A DNA stretch of 64,000 nt, taken from CBDAQA01 sp965198865 (GTDB lineage Bacteria > Planctomycetota > Phycisphaerae > Tepidisphaerales > Tepidisphaeraceae). Below the pieces are notes generated by a model. It was not told the origin of the DNA. It saw only the letters and a list, made by a program, of their open reading frames with translations, and made no database searches. Location: NCBI GenBank assembly GCA_965198865.1, contig CBDAQA010000019.1, positions 39,543 to 103,542 on the forward strand, given 5' to 3'. Shown one piece after another: positions 1 to 8,600 of this stretch; within the stretch, counting starts at the first letter, position 1; every line of letters begins with the position of its first letter. A program made the position numbers and the translations under genes.

Positions 1-298
1 CCCCTCACGTGAGGGGCGTGGATTGAAACGACCCACAGCCGCAGATCGGCGGGGGTATGGCGAGTCGCCCCTCACGTGAGGGGCGTGGATTGAAACGTCG
101 CGTCGATGTAGTCGCGTTCCTTCACGGTCGCGTCGCCCCTCACGTGAGGGGCGTGGATTGAAACACCGAAGAGGCGGGCGGCTACACGGTCAACGCGGGT
201 CGCCCCTCACGTGAGGGGCGTGGGTTGAAACGACACCAGCGTCGACGTCGGCACGGGCGTCACCGAGTCGCCCCTCACGCGGGCGGCTTCGGTTGAAC
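1..298 (+). CRISPR. CRISPR array end, subtype I-C-like repeats
   Basis: Five repeat copies are visible: a truncated one at 1-29, full 33-bp copies at 64-96, 132-164 and 199-231, and a degenerate copy at 267-298. Spacers are 34, 35, 34 and 35 bp. Each repeat has a short internal palindrome (CCCCTCACGTGAGGGG) and ends in GTGGATTGAAAC, which is the 3' handle typical of subtype I-C repeats. The 199-231 copy has one change (GGGTTG for GGATTG). The 267-298 copy has lost the palindrome, as leader-distal terminal repeats often do. The leader and cas genes should therefore lie to the left of the window. Subtype is inferred from the repeat alone. Confidence 0.96.
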
Positions 299-369
299 GA
301 ACCGGCGGGCACCTCGAGGCGATGGGCGTCGAGGCGGCGTCGCCCGCGATCGAGGGTGCGACCACGAGT

Positions 370-978
370 TCACCGCCGCTTCATGCCGAACAGGAAGCCG
401 GCGGTGGCGGAGCCGGCGGAGGGGAGGTGGGCGAAGATGAAATCCTTGAACTGCGAGAGCTGGCCGCTCATCCAGGTGGTGGCCTGGCCGGCCTGGGCCT
501 GGACGGAGGAGAGGTCGAGGTTGATGTTGAAGTAGTGGGCCGCGGCGATGGCGGCGACGACCAGGGCGGCCAGGAGGGTGGCGACCTTGAGGAACGCCCG
601 CGAGATGACGCCGACGACCAGGCCGATGAAGAAGCTGAAGCCGATCGCCGCCACCTTGGGGGAGAGCCAGTCGGTGGCGGTCGATTGGGCCGGGACGGTG
701 GTGGTCGTGGTGGTCTGCGGGTCGGGCGTGGTGGGCTGACCGCCGCCGACGAAGCCGCTGGAGCCGGGCGGGGCGACGGCGGTGGGGGCCGGGGCGGCGT
801 GGGTGACGACGACCTGGGGCTGGGCGTGATGCAGGTTCCTCGAGGCCAGCTGGGCCCCGACGCCCAGCACGCCGACGACCAGCGAGGCGACCAGGGCGAG
901 CACCTTCCACTTGGGCATGGTGCGGAAGGCGTGCGCCAGGCCGTGTTCGCGGCGGAGCTCTGCGGTGTCGTTGGTCAT
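370..978 (-). CDS. FUN14-like small membrane protein
   Basis: A 202-residue protein. It has a hydrophobic segment near residues 25-45, a Pro/Thr-rich linker with a run of Thr near residue 90, and two close hydrophobic segments near 108-150 (FSFFIGLVVGVI, then LLAALVVAAIAA). The paired C-terminal segments with surrounding Gly and Lys resemble the FUN14 family, small membrane proteins of unknown role in bacteria. The gene is transcribed away from metG, with its start only 41 bp from the metG start, so both promoters share that gap. The FUN14 assignment is by eye and tentative; membrane location is well supported. Confidence 0.7.
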   Translation of the reverse strand: MTNDTAELRREHGLAHAFRTMPKWKVLALVASLVVGVLGVGAQLASRNLHHAQPQVVVTHAAPAPTAVAPPGSSGFVGGGQPTTPDPQTTTTTTVPAQSTATDWLSPKVAAIGFSFFIGLVVGVISRAFLKVATLLAALVVAAIAAAHYFNINLDLSSVQAQAGQATTWMSGQLSQFKDFIFAHLPSAGSATAGFLFGMKRR

Positions 979-980
979 GA

Positions 981-1010
981 TTACGAGAGTGTACCGCTCG
1001 CGGCTATGAT
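981..1010 (+). promoter_or_regulatory. possible metG promoter
   Basis: A good -10-like hexamer TATGAT at 1005-1010 lies 18 bp after a weak -35 (TTACGA, 981-986). The metG ATG is at 1020, so a transcript from here would have almost no leader. The -35 match is poor, so this is a tentative call. Confidence 0.3.
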
Positions 1011-1019
1011 CCCGCCACC

Positions 1020-2564
1020 ATGGACCGGACCGCGTTCCTCATCACGACCCCGATCTACTACCCCAACGGCGAGCCGCACCTGGGCCACGTCTACACGACG
1101 CTGTGCGCCGACACGATCGCCCGCTACCACCGGCTCAAGGGGGACGACACGTTCCTCCTGACCGGCACCGACGAGCACGGCGTGAAGATGGTCAAGACCG
1201 CCGCCGACCGGGGCGTCACGCCGCGGCAGTTGGCCGACGAGAACGCGGCGATCTTCGAGTCGCTGTGGCGCGAGCTGCACGTCACCAACGACGACTTCAT
1301 CCGCACGCCGGAGGAGCGGCACCACCGCGCCGTGCAGACCGTCGTCAACCACCTGCTGGCCAACGACGACATCTACCTGGGCGGCTACACCGGCTGGTAC
1401 GACGAGGGGCAGGAGGAGTTCGTCACCGAGACGACCGCCAAGGAGCAGGATTACAAGTCGGCCATCAGCGGTCGGCCCCTGGTGCGGCACGAGGAGAAGA
1501 GCTACTTCTTCCGCCTGTCCAGGTACGTCCCGCGCGTGCTGCAGCACGTCGCCGACCACCCCGAGTTCATCCTGCCCGACAGTCGGCGGAACGAGGTCGT
1601 CAGCAAGCTGAGGGCGGGCGTCGACGACCTGAGCATCAGCCGGGCCTCGCTCGAGTGGGGCATCCCGATGCCCAACGATCCCAAGCACGTCGTGTACGTC
1701 TGGATCGACGCGCTCACGAACTACATCACTGCCCTCGGCTACGGGTCGAGCGACGACGCGCGACTGAAGCGGTTCTGGCCCGCCGACGTCCACCTGATCG
1801 GCAAGGAGATCATGTGGTTCCACACGGTCTACTGGCCGGCCATGCTGATGGGGCTCGGCCTGCCGCTGCCCAAGACCGTGTTCGCCCACGGCTGGTGGAC
1901 GGCCGACGGCAAGAAGATGAGCAAGCTGCTCGGCAACTTCGTCGGGCTCGACCAGCTGCGCGCCAAGATCGCCGCGTACGGCGAGGACGCGCTGCGGTAC
2001 TACCTGCTGCGCGCCGCGCCGTTCGGGTCGGACCTGGACTGGAGCGAGAAGGAGTTCAGCACGGCCTACGACGACCTGTCGAAGAAGCTCGGCAACTGCC
2101 TGAACCGCACGACCAACATGACGACCCGCTACCGCGACAACGCGGTGCCGGCCGCGGGCGAGCTGCAGGAGATCGACCGGGCGGTGCTGGCGCAGGCCGA
2201 GGCGTTGCCGGGGAAGCTGGACGACGCGTACGGACGGCTGGCGCTGCAGGAGTGCGTGCTGCTCCCGGTCGAGTTGGTGCGAGCCGTCGATGGGTTCATC
2301 GAGGCGACCGCGCCGTTCAAGCTGGCGAAGGACCCGGCCCAGGCGGGTCGGCTGGACACCGTGCTGAACGTGATCGCGCGCGGCATGCACGCCGCGCTGG
2401 TGGGGCTGTTGCCGGTGCTGCCGGAGAAGGCGGCCGCGGGGCTGAAACAGTTGGGCGTGGATGTGGCGGGGAAGACATTGGCGGAGTTGTACGGTGCCGC
2501 CCCTGTTGCGAGGCACAAGCTGGGCGAGGGGTCGGCCCTCTTCCCGCGGGTCGAGGTGAAGTGA
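1020..2564 (+). CDS. metG: methionyl-tRNA synthetase
   Basis: This class I synthetase charges tRNA(Met), including the initiator tRNA found at 5181-5254. The 514 residues start with the ATP-binding HIGH region (PNGEPHLGH, near residues 16-24) and carry the KMSKS loop as KKMSKLLGN near residue 300, followed by the all-helical anticodon-binding domain. The connective domain is the short type without the four-Cys zinc knuckle, and there is no C-terminal tRNA-binding extension, as in other MetRS of about 510 residues. The ATG at 1020 sits just before the conserved N-terminal strand (FLITTPIYYPNG), so the start is well placed. Confidence 0.97.
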   Translation: MDRTAFLITTPIYYPNGEPHLGHVYTTLCADTIARYHRLKGDDTFLLTGTDEHGVKMVKTAADRGVTPRQLADENAAIFESLWRELHVTNDDFIRTPEERHHRAVQTVVNHLLANDDIYLGGYTGWYDEGQEEFVTETTAKEQDYKSAISGRPLVRHEEKSYFFRLSRYVPRVLQHVADHPEFILPDSRRNEVVSKLRAGVDDLSISRASLEWGIPMPNDPKHVVYVWIDALTNYITALGYGSSDDARLKRFWPADVHLIGKEIMWFHTVYWPAMLMGLGLPLPKTVFAHGWWTADGKKMSKLLGNFVGLDQLRAKIAAYGEDALRYYLLRAAPFGSDLDWSEKEFSTAYDDLSKKLGNCLNRTTNMTTRYRDNAVPAAGELQEIDRAVLAQAEALPGKLDDAYGRLALQECVLLPVELVRAVDGFIEATAPFKLAKDPAQAGRLDTVLNVIARGMHAALVGLLPVLPEKAAAGLKQLGVDVAGKTLAELYGAAPVARHKLGEGSALFPRVEVK

Positions 2565-2567
2565 CGG

Positions 2568-3281
2568 TCAGCCGCCGGTGCGGCGGGCGGCGAGCAGGCG
2601 GACGAAGTCGGCATGCCCAGGGCTGGCGAGGCCCAGCCCGAGCGTCGCCATCAGCTTGCCGTGATCGCGCGCGGCCAAGGCAGCGGTATCGATCCAGAGC
2701 CCCGGGAACTGCACGGAACGCACGATCCCGTCCGCTGGCACCGTCAGCTCGCGGTCGCCGGCGAGGTCGAACCAACGCAGCCGAAGGTCGTCAACCAGGT
2801 ACACGAGGTACTCGGGCACGCCTGCCGTGCGGTAGTCGGTCCGCTTGGCATGCAGGTCGATGGACCGGCTGGAGTGGGCGATCTCCACGAGCAGTTCCGG
2901 CGGCCCGGCGACGTAGTCGTCACCAGTGGTCCGGGACCGCCCGCCATGAGACGGGAGCACCCGCAGGAACAGGTCGGGCTGAGGTTCGGAATCCCGGCCG
3001 AGGATCACCGTCGTGTTGTCGCCATGCTCCGTTCCTGGCGTCGCGCTCTCGTAGGCGAATAGGACGCTGCCGAGCGGAACATGATTGGTCCCGTGCCGCA
3101 GTCTCAGTGGTGACGCCACGTAGACGATCCCTCCGATCAGCTCCGCCTTGAAATGCCGCGGCATCCGCTCGTACGCCTCGTGGAACTCCGCCTGCGTCAT
3201 CCGATCGCCGTTGTGAAGCTCCGCCGGTGACTCGGCGCGCGCGGCCGGCGTTGAGAGCGACAAGGTTGCGGTTGCGGTCAT
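2568..3281 (-). CDS. Uma2 family protein (DUF820, PD-(D/E)XK-like nuclease fold)
   Basis: Uma2 proteins share a restriction-endonuclease-like fold; their biological role is unknown, and multiple copies per genome are common in cyanobacteria and planctomycetes. The 237 residues show the family hallmarks: an early AELIGG strand with an acidic residue, QPDLFL near residue 101 (metal-binding Asp), and LLVEIAHSS with downstream Asp and Lys, completing the D...E-x-K-like centre. Start is the ATG at 3281 with GAGGTG a few bases upstream. It faces metG tail to tail, 3 bp away. A second Uma2 gene is at 46581-47198. Confidence 0.88.
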   Translation of the reverse strand: MTATATLSLSTPAARAESPAELHNGDRMTQAEFHEAYERMPRHFKAELIGGIVYVASPLRLRHGTNHVPLGSVLFAYESATPGTEHGDNTTVILGRDSEPQPDLFLRVLPSHGGRSRTTGDDYVAGPPELLVEIAHSSRSIDLHAKRTDYRTAGVPEYLVYLVDDLRLRWFDLAGDRELTVPADGIVRSVQFPGLWIDTAALAARDHGKLMATLGLGLASPGHADFVRLLAARRTGG

Positions 3282-3320
3282 CGAATCACCTCACGCCCGA
3301 TCATACCACGGCGGTTGCGC

Positions 3321-4511
3321 TCACGGGTGCCTCACCGTCGGCCGCAGGCCCAGGTAGCCGCCGTCGGCGTCGTACAGGTAGTCGTAGATGGCGAACGCAC
3401 GCAGGCCGGTGTTGACGCTGGACACGGGCGACGTGGTCGGCGTCCGCGACAGCTTCAGCGGCACCACGGGGTCACCCGGCCACCTGTCCTTCGCCTCGAC
3501 CGACTTGAAGCTGTAGTGCAGCTGCCCGCCGAGGAGGTGGACCTCCACCGACGTGCCGCGCGGCAGGTCGACGTTGGCGGGCAGGCCGGGCTGCCACAGG
3601 ATGAAGTTGGTCAGGCCGGTGTCGAGCAGCATGGGCGTCTCGGGCTCCCGCTGTCCGTTGACGACGACCCACCCGCGGCTGGTCTCCCAGTCCTTCAGCC
3701 CCGGCGCGAGCCGGGCCGAGTCGGCCGACACGGTCCGCTCGGTCAGCTTCTGGTACGACCAGCCCGTGCCCACGTCCTTGCCGGCGATGCCCAGCGTGTA
3801 CCCGTCGCGGTTGATGATGTAGCCGCGGCGCATGGTGCCGTCGCGCATCTGCGTCAGGTTCAGGAACGGGTTCTTCTCCGGGTGCGGGTCCTTCCCCCGT
3901 CCGAACCCGACGCCGAACATGTACGGGTGCGGCGCCCGCGGGCTGACGTAGGGGGCGGTCGAGCTTGTAGGCACCCTCCCCCCGCCGTTGACCGCGCCCG
4001 GGTGGATCACCGTGCGCGTGGCGGCCAGCACCGGCACGTGGGTCACGACCGGCTTGCCGTCGGGTCCGGTCGCGTCCAGGAACGTGATGTCACAGGGGGC
4101 CCACACGCCGTCCAGCTCGACGCCGCTGCTGCTGTAGGTGATCGATCCCGGCTCGCCCTTGGGATCGTAGTTGGGGACGTCCGACGCCCCCAGGATCACG
4201 CCGACCGACCCCGTGTCGACCTGCACGACGAGCGGCGGCCCGCCGTTGACCGAGATGCGGACGTTCATGCCGGTCAGGTGGTCGAAGTCGACCGCCGGCC
4301 GGGTCACCGCCGCGCGCGGCCGGGTGCCGGCGCGCATCGGCAGCCGCCCGAACGGCACCTGCACGCTCTGAGTGAACGCGGAGTAGTCCGGCGCGGGCTC
4401 GGCGTTCCCCGCCGCCAGGAGCGGCGCGTGCGGCAGCACCGCGCCGGCGACGATCGCGGCGCAGGACAACAGGATCGGCAACCGTCGGCGGCGTTGATGC
4501 AAACGCTTCAT
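3321..4511 (-). CDS. secreted pepsin-like aspartic protease homologue
   Basis: The protein carries two DTG motifs spaced as in bilobal aspartic proteases: VDTGSVGVIL in the N-terminal half and LLDTGLTNFIL in the C-terminal half. A Sec-type signal peptide follows the start (MKRLHQRRRRLPILLS, then a hydrophobic stretch and an Ala-rich cleavage region), so export is expected. Two ATGs follow an AGGAG ribosome site: 4517 at 3 nt spacing and 4511 at 9 nt; I chose 4511 for spacing and because it opens directly on the basic n-region. The second motif reads DTGL rather than DTGS/T, so proteolytic activity is uncertain. Predicted length is 396 residues. Confidence 0.72.
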   Translation of the reverse strand: MKRLHQRRRRLPILLSCAAIVAGAVLPHAPLLAAGNAEPAPDYSAFTQSVQVPFGRLPMRAGTRPRAAVTRPAVDFDHLTGMNVRISVNGGPPLVVQVDTGSVGVILGASDVPNYDPKGEPGSITYSSSGVELDGVWAPCDITFLDATGPDGKPVVTHVPVLAATRTVIHPGAVNGGGRVPTSSTAPYVSPRAPHPYMFGVGFGRGKDPHPEKNPFLNLTQMRDGTMRRGYIINRDGYTLGIAGKDVGTGWSYQKLTERTVSADSARLAPGLKDWETSRGWVVVNGQREPETPMLLDTGLTNFILWQPGLPANVDLPRGTSVEVHLLGGQLHYSFKSVEAKDRWPGDPVVPLKLSRTPTTSPVSSVNTGLRAFAIYDYLYDADGGYLGLRPTVRHP

Positions 4512-4517
4512 TGACAT

Positions 4518-5133
4518 GGGCTCCTGCGCGACCGCTCGGGTCGCGTCCAGATCGGGCAACGGAAACGCTACAGGCCGCGCTGGTTCGCAACGCGAACGCG
4601 CCGCGGTCAACGCACTACCGCCGACCGGCCGACGCTGTTCGCGCGGCGGCCGATACCGGACGATATCCGACCGATTTCAACAAGCCGACAGGCGACGACG
4701 TGGCGGCGTGTGCGACGGTCGAGCCCGTGTTGCCTTCGTTCACATCCGCGTCGTTTTCACTCGCCCGGAGATGCATGTCCTGGATGTGGAGCTGTGGCGT
4801 TGCGACCGTCGCGCCGCCGCGACCGCGGCCACGGGCCGGTCGAGCGACCGGGTACCGCTCAAGGCGGCGGGGGTTGGTCGCGGAGCCGATGGCGTTCAAG
4901 GTGCTGCGACGGGCGGCAGAGGCGGAGTCGAAGCGAGAGAGCGTGCAGCAGGCGTGGGACGCCATATCGAAGTCAAACGACGAGACGGGAGTGTTGGCTG
5001 CCCGGATTCAATCGCGGGCACTGAGGCAAAGGAGATGGGGGGCCGTCGTAACCTCGGCCCAAATGAACCGGCGGGTCGCCGACTTTGCAGGTCCGTCATT
5101 GGTGACGGTGGACGGCGGCCTGTTGCCGGTCCC
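4518..5133. other. 616-bp stretch with no convincing gene
   Basis: Between the aspartic protease 5' end and the tRNA terminator I see only open frames without recognisable domains, good ribosome sites or hydrophobic pattern. One such frame runs straight through the tRNA gene, showing that openness here is a product of high GC. Promoters for the protease should lie near 4530-4620, but I do not see a clear one. Confidence 0.5.
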
Positions 5134-5170
5134 AAAAACGGACACGGCTCCGGAAAAATCCGGAGCCGTG
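5134..5170 (-). terminator. Rho-independent terminator after tRNA-fMet
   Basis: A perfect 12-bp stem (CACGGCTCCGGA at 5143-5154 pairing with 5159-5170) with a short T loop is followed on the minus strand by TCCG and five T. It begins 11 bp past the 3' end of the leftward tRNA gene. Confidence 0.85.
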
Positions 5171-5180
5171 CACGGTTTCA

Positions 5181-5254
<74 letters not shown>

Positions 5255-5468
5255 ATCAGTGAGGAAGCATCCTACCGCGCCCGCGGCCGTTGTCAATCAG
5301 AGCCGCATTGCGATTGCGAACCCGCAACGGCCGGCGGGTGTCGCGTCCGGTAACTGACCTCCGCGGTGGCCGGCTCAAGAAATGGTGCAGGGTCGGCCGG
5401 GCGGGTTCCGATAACACCTGCACGGGACAGGGCCGGCACGGAACGCTGGCCGCCGGGAGAATCGGGCC

Positions 5469-5894
5469 ATGTTGCTGCAGCAGACGACGACGACGTGGGG
5501 CAACCAATCGAACGCCGCCAGCTGGGGCTCGAAGGCCAAGCGGATGCGGCTGGCGACCGACACGGCCGAGCGGCGACGCGGGCTGCGGGTCGCCCAGGCC
5601 CGGCCCGTGAAGGTGCTCGACGCGATCGGCGGGCGGACGCTGGTCGGCGAGACGATCGACGTCAGCGCCACCGGGCTCCGGGTGCAGCTGCCGGCAAACG
5701 CCGCCCTGCGCGTGGGCGAGGTGCTGGGCATCCATGTCGGGCTGAGTCGGATCGGCGAGAAGCTCGCCAACCGGCGGCAGATGATCCCGGTGCGGGTCGT
5801 CTGGGTGGGCAAGCCGGACGCCCGGCGTGAGGGAAGCCTGGTGGCGGGGGTCGAGTTCGCGACGGGGATCGGCGCACAGCTTGACGCGGCGTGA
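5469..5894 (+). CDS. PilZ domain protein
   Basis: A 141-residue single-domain protein. It shows the two c-di-GMP-contacting motifs of PilZ: an Arg-rich RxxxR-type segment (ERRRGLRVAQ, about residues 36-45) and D-x-S-x-x-G as DVSATG near residue 67, followed by alternating beta strands. PilZ proteins bind cyclic di-GMP and pass the signal to motility, polysaccharide or secretion machinery. No partner gene is adjacent: the neighbours are the initiator tRNA and the rpmF operon. The N-terminal 35 residues are Thr/Asn/Lys-rich and not part of the fold. Confidence 0.85.
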   Translation: MLLQQTTTTWGNQSNAASWGSKAKRMRLATDTAERRRGLRVAQARPVKVLDAIGGRTLVGETIDVSATGLRVQLPANAALRVGEVLGIHVGLSRIGEKLANRRQMIPVRVVWVGKPDARREGSLVAGVEFATGIGAQLDAA

Positions 5895-5985
5895 GTCGGT
5901 CCGACGCTCAAAATAGACGAGGCAGACCCACGGCAGCGCCGCGGGCTTTGCGCTGCGCGGAACAGTGCTAAGGTCTTTAGCGGCC

Positions 5986-6014
5986 TTGACTCGATGGGGG
6001 GTTCTCCATAACGT
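5986..6014 (+). promoter_or_regulatory. possible promoter of rpmF-plsX-fabH-fabD
   Basis: TTGACT (5986-5991) and TAACGT (6009-6014) are separated by exactly 17 bp. They lie about 130 bp upstream of rpmF, in the only gap before this operon. The -35 is strong and the -10 is weak. Confidence 0.4.
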
Positions 6015-6142
6015 ACGCCCCCTTGCACGGCGGCGGGCGATGTCCCGCCGCTTTGCTTTCCGCCACAGATGGGATAAAACCTGCGGTTCGCCTGCCGTCG
6101 TCACCCGATGGTGAGACCGTCGGGCCGCAGAGGAGTTGGTCC

Positions 6143-6328
6143 ATGCTTCCGGTTCAAAAGCACAGCAAGTCTCGCAAGCGCAAGCGTCGGTCCCACCACG
6201 CGTTGACGCCGATCCACTACGTCCGTTGCCCCCAGTGTGGCAACGCCAAGCTGCCGCACTGCGCGTGCGACAGCTGCGGGTACGTCAACCCGAAGCTGGC
6301 CCTGCAGGTCGAGGCCGAGCCGGCCTGA
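6143..6328 (+). CDS. rpmF: 50S ribosomal protein L32
   Basis: A 61-residue L32 with the basic N-terminus (MLPVQKHSKSRKRKRR) and the zinc-binding Cys pattern CPQC...CACDSC. AGGAG lies 7 nt before the ATG at 6143, which places the start. An rpmF gene directly ahead of plsX is a widely conserved arrangement that ties a ribosomal protein to phospholipid and fatty acid synthesis. Transcription probably begins near 6020 and continues into plsX, which follows after 58 bp. Confidence 0.95.
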   Translation: MLPVQKHSKSRKRKRRSHHALTPIHYVRCPQCGNAKLPHCACDSCGYVNPKLALQVEAEPA

Positions 6329-6386
6329 GCGACCGCCGACGGTGGCGGGTTGCGTGGGGGGTGTCGGCGGCGAGGGAGGTTTCGGC

Positions 6387-7415
6387 GTGCGTGCAGCGGT
6401 CGACGTGATGGGCGGGGACAAGGCCCCCGGCGAGATCCTCAAGGGTTGCTGGGAAGCCGCGTCTCTGTTGGACGGCGACGACTTGGTGCTGCTCGTCGGT
6501 GACGAGGCGATCCTCCGCCCCGCGCTGGCCGACAGCGGTCTCTCGGCCGACCGGCTCAAGCGGTACACCATCGTCCATGCCAGCCAGTCGGTCGGGATGG
6601 ACGAGTCGCCGGTCGAGGCGATCAAGGGCAAGCCGGACAGCTCGCTGTCGGTCGTCGCCAAGCTGGTGTCGAAGGGGGAGGCCGACGTGGCCATCTCCGC
6701 CGGCAACACCGGCGCGTTCGCCGCCGCCGCGCAGCTGCGCATGCGGCTGCTCCCCGGCGTGGCCCGCCCCGGCATCGCCGTTGGCCTTCCCACCGCCGCC
6801 GGCACGCTCGTCCTGTGCGATGCCGGCGCCAACATCGGTGCCAAGCCGCACCACCTCCTGCAATACGCGCTGATGGCCGCCGTTTACGCCACGGCGGCGT
6901 ACGGCATCGAGAACCCGCGCGTCGGGCTGCTCAGCGTCGGCGAGGAGGATGCCAAGGGCAGCCCGCTGGTCAAGCAGGTCCACAAGATGCTGCGGGACGA
7001 GCCGCAGGTGAACTTCATCGGCAACATCGAGGGCCGGGATCTGACCCGGGGCGTGGCGGACGTCGTCGTCTGCGACGGGTTCGTCGGCAACGTCGTCCTG
7101 AAGATGCTCGAGGGCGTGACGTCCAGCCTGTTCAAGCAAATCGCCGGGGCGGTGCAGAAGTCGGCCCCGGAGATCGCCGGGCCGTTCCGCAGGGCGCTCC
7201 AGCCGGTCATCGACTCGTACGACTGGCAGGAGGCGGGCGGCGCCCCGCTGCTGGGCGTGGGCGGGATCGCGCTGATCTGCCACGGGGCCAGCGAGGCCCG
7301 GGCGATCAAGAGCACGATCCGGGTGGGCAAGCGGATGGTCGCGACCGGCGTGAGCGCGAAGATCGTCGCCCGGCTGGAGCAGAGCATCGAGGTTGACGAG
7401 AGTCCTGAGTCGTGA
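6387..7415 (+). CDS. plsX: phosphate acyltransferase PlsX
   Basis: PlsX converts acyl-ACP to acyl-phosphate, the donor for PlsY in the first step of phospholipid synthesis. The 342-residue product begins VRAAVDVMGGDKAPGE, the conserved nucleotide-binding-like N-terminus, which fixes the start at GTG 6387; GAGGGAGG lies just upstream. Further family blocks are ISAGNTGAF, NIGAKP and GFVGNVVLKM. The last few codons (ESPES and the stop) lie inside the left arm of the palindromic repeat at 7400-7500, so that element supplies the end of the protein. Confidence 0.95.
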   Translation: MRAAVDVMGGDKAPGEILKGCWEAASLLDGDDLVLLVGDEAILRPALADSGLSADRLKRYTIVHASQSVGMDESPVEAIKGKPDSSLSVVAKLVSKGEADVAISAGNTGAFAAAAQLRMRLLPGVARPGIAVGLPTAAGTLVLCDAGANIGAKPHHLLQYALMAAVYATAAYGIENPRVGLLSVGEEDAKGSPLVKQVHKMLRDEPQVNFIGNIEGRDLTRGVADVVVCDGFVGNVVLKMLEGVTSSLFKQIAGAVQKSAPEIAGPFRRALQPVIDSYDWQEAGGAPLLGVGGIALICHGASEARAIKSTIRVGKRMVATGVSAKIVARLEQSIEVDESPES

Positions 7416-7500
7416 GTTTTGAGTTCCGAGGCCGTAGCATGAACACGGTTGTGCGCATTTGATCCTGAGCTCAGAACTCTCAACTCATCACTCGGAACTC
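7400..7500. repeat. imperfect palindrome, GAGTT family, between plsX and fabH
   Basis: Arms 7400-7430 and 7470-7500 are 31 nt each and complementary at about 24 positions. The arms are made of variants of GAGTTCCGAGT and GAGTCCTGAGT repeated in tandem. The left arm includes the plsX stop codon and the right arm ends 8 bp before the fabH ATG. A related sequence lies between acpP and fabF (34990-35092). It is not a terminator: no T tract follows it. Confidence 0.75.
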
Positions 7501-7508
7501 CCATCGCC

Positions 7509-8495
7509 ATGCCCGACTACGGAGCCATCATCGCCGGGACCGGTCACCACGTGCCCGAGCGGCGGCTGACCAACGCCGACCTGGCGACGATGGTCGACAC
7601 CAACGACGAGTGGATCGTCCAGCGGACGGGCATCAAGGAGCGCCGCATCGCCGCCCCCGGCGAGTCGACCGCCTCGCTGGCGGTCGCCGCCGGTCGCAGG
7701 GCGATCGACGATGCCGGCCTGACCATCGCCGACGTTGAGCTGGTGATCGTCGCCACGATCACGCCGGAGATGGGGTTCCCGTCCACCGCCTGCTTCGTCG
7801 CCGCCGGGCTGGGCATGCAGGGGACGCCGGCGTTCGACCTGGCGGCGGCGTGCAGCGGGTTCATCTACGCGCTGGAGACGGCCGTCTCGTTCGTGAAGTC
7901 GGGCCGGCACCGCAACATCCTGGTGATCGGGGCCGAGACGCTCAGCCGGATCACCGACTACACCGACCGCGGCAGCTGCATCCTGTTCGGCGACGGGGCC
8001 GGGGCGGCCGTCGTGCAGCGGTCCCCCGACCCCAAGAGGGGCGTGCTCTACACCAGCACCCACGCCGACGGCAACGGCTGGGAGCTGCTGCACCTGAGGC
8101 CCGGCAGCCGGTCGCCGATCGACGAGGCGATGCTGGCCGAGCGGGGGCAGTTCATCAAGCTCAAGGGCCGCGAGGTGTACAAGTTCGCGGTGACGCGGTT
8201 CGAGGAGCTGATCCACGACGCGATGCGCAAGTGCGAGCTGTCGCAGGACGAGGTGTCGCTGATCATCCCGCACCAGAGCAACCTGCGGATCATCGAGAGC
8301 GCCACGTCGAAGCTGAGGTTCCCCGACGACCGGGTGTACGTGAACATCGACCGCTTCGGCAACACGTCGGCGGCCAGCATCCCCATCGCGCTGGACGAGG
8401 CCCGCAGGGCCGGCCGGGTCCCGCCGGGGTCGACCGTGCTGTTCGTCGCGTTCGGGGCGGGGCTGACGTGGTCGAACGCGGTCGTCAAATTCTGA
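7509..8495 (+). CDS. fabH: 3-oxoacyl-ACP synthase III (KAS III)
   Basis: FabH condenses an acyl-CoA primer (usually acetyl-CoA) with malonyl-ACP to start fatty acid synthesis. In the 328-residue product the catalytic triad is visible: Cys115 in LAAACSGFIYA, His in IIPHQSNLRI and Asn in DRFGNTSAAS. The start at 7509 (MPDYGAIIAGTG) matches the family N-terminus; the open frame continues upstream but into the repeat element. It is the third gene of rpmF-plsX-fabH-fabD. Confidence 0.96.
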   Translation: MPDYGAIIAGTGHHVPERRLTNADLATMVDTNDEWIVQRTGIKERRIAAPGESTASLAVAAGRRAIDDAGLTIADVELVIVATITPEMGFPSTACFVAAGLGMQGTPAFDLAAACSGFIYALETAVSFVKSGRHRNILVIGAETLSRITDYTDRGSCILFGDGAGAAVVQRSPDPKRGVLYTSTHADGNGWELLHLRPGSRSPIDEAMLAERGQFIKLKGREVYKFAVTRFEELIHDAMRKCELSQDEVSLIIPHQSNLRIIESATSKLRFPDDRVYVNIDRFGNTSAASIPIALDEARRAGRVPPGSTVLFVAFGAGLTWSNAVVKF

Positions 8496-8505
8496 ACGTG
8501 CATTT

Positions 8506-8588
8506 GGCCACAGATGGGGCACAGACGAACGCAGAACGAGACTGAATTTGTGCTCCCATCTGTGTTCATCTGTGTCCCCTCAGTGGCT
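8506..8588. repeat. imperfect palindrome, CACAGATG family, between fabH and fabD
   Basis: Arms 8506-8535 and 8559-8588 are 30 nt each and complementary at about 24 positions. Each arm is a short tandem of CACAGATG-like units (CCACAGATGGGGCACAGACG on the left). The element fills nearly all of the 105-bp fabH-fabD gap. It differs in sequence from the palindrome one gene upstream. Confidence 0.75.
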
Positions 8589-8600
8589 AACCTGAACCCG

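Noticed and set aside
7400..7500. Palindrome between plsX and fabH considered as a terminator
   Set aside because: The arms are imperfect and widely spaced, no T run follows and the operon continues; a repeat element explains it better.
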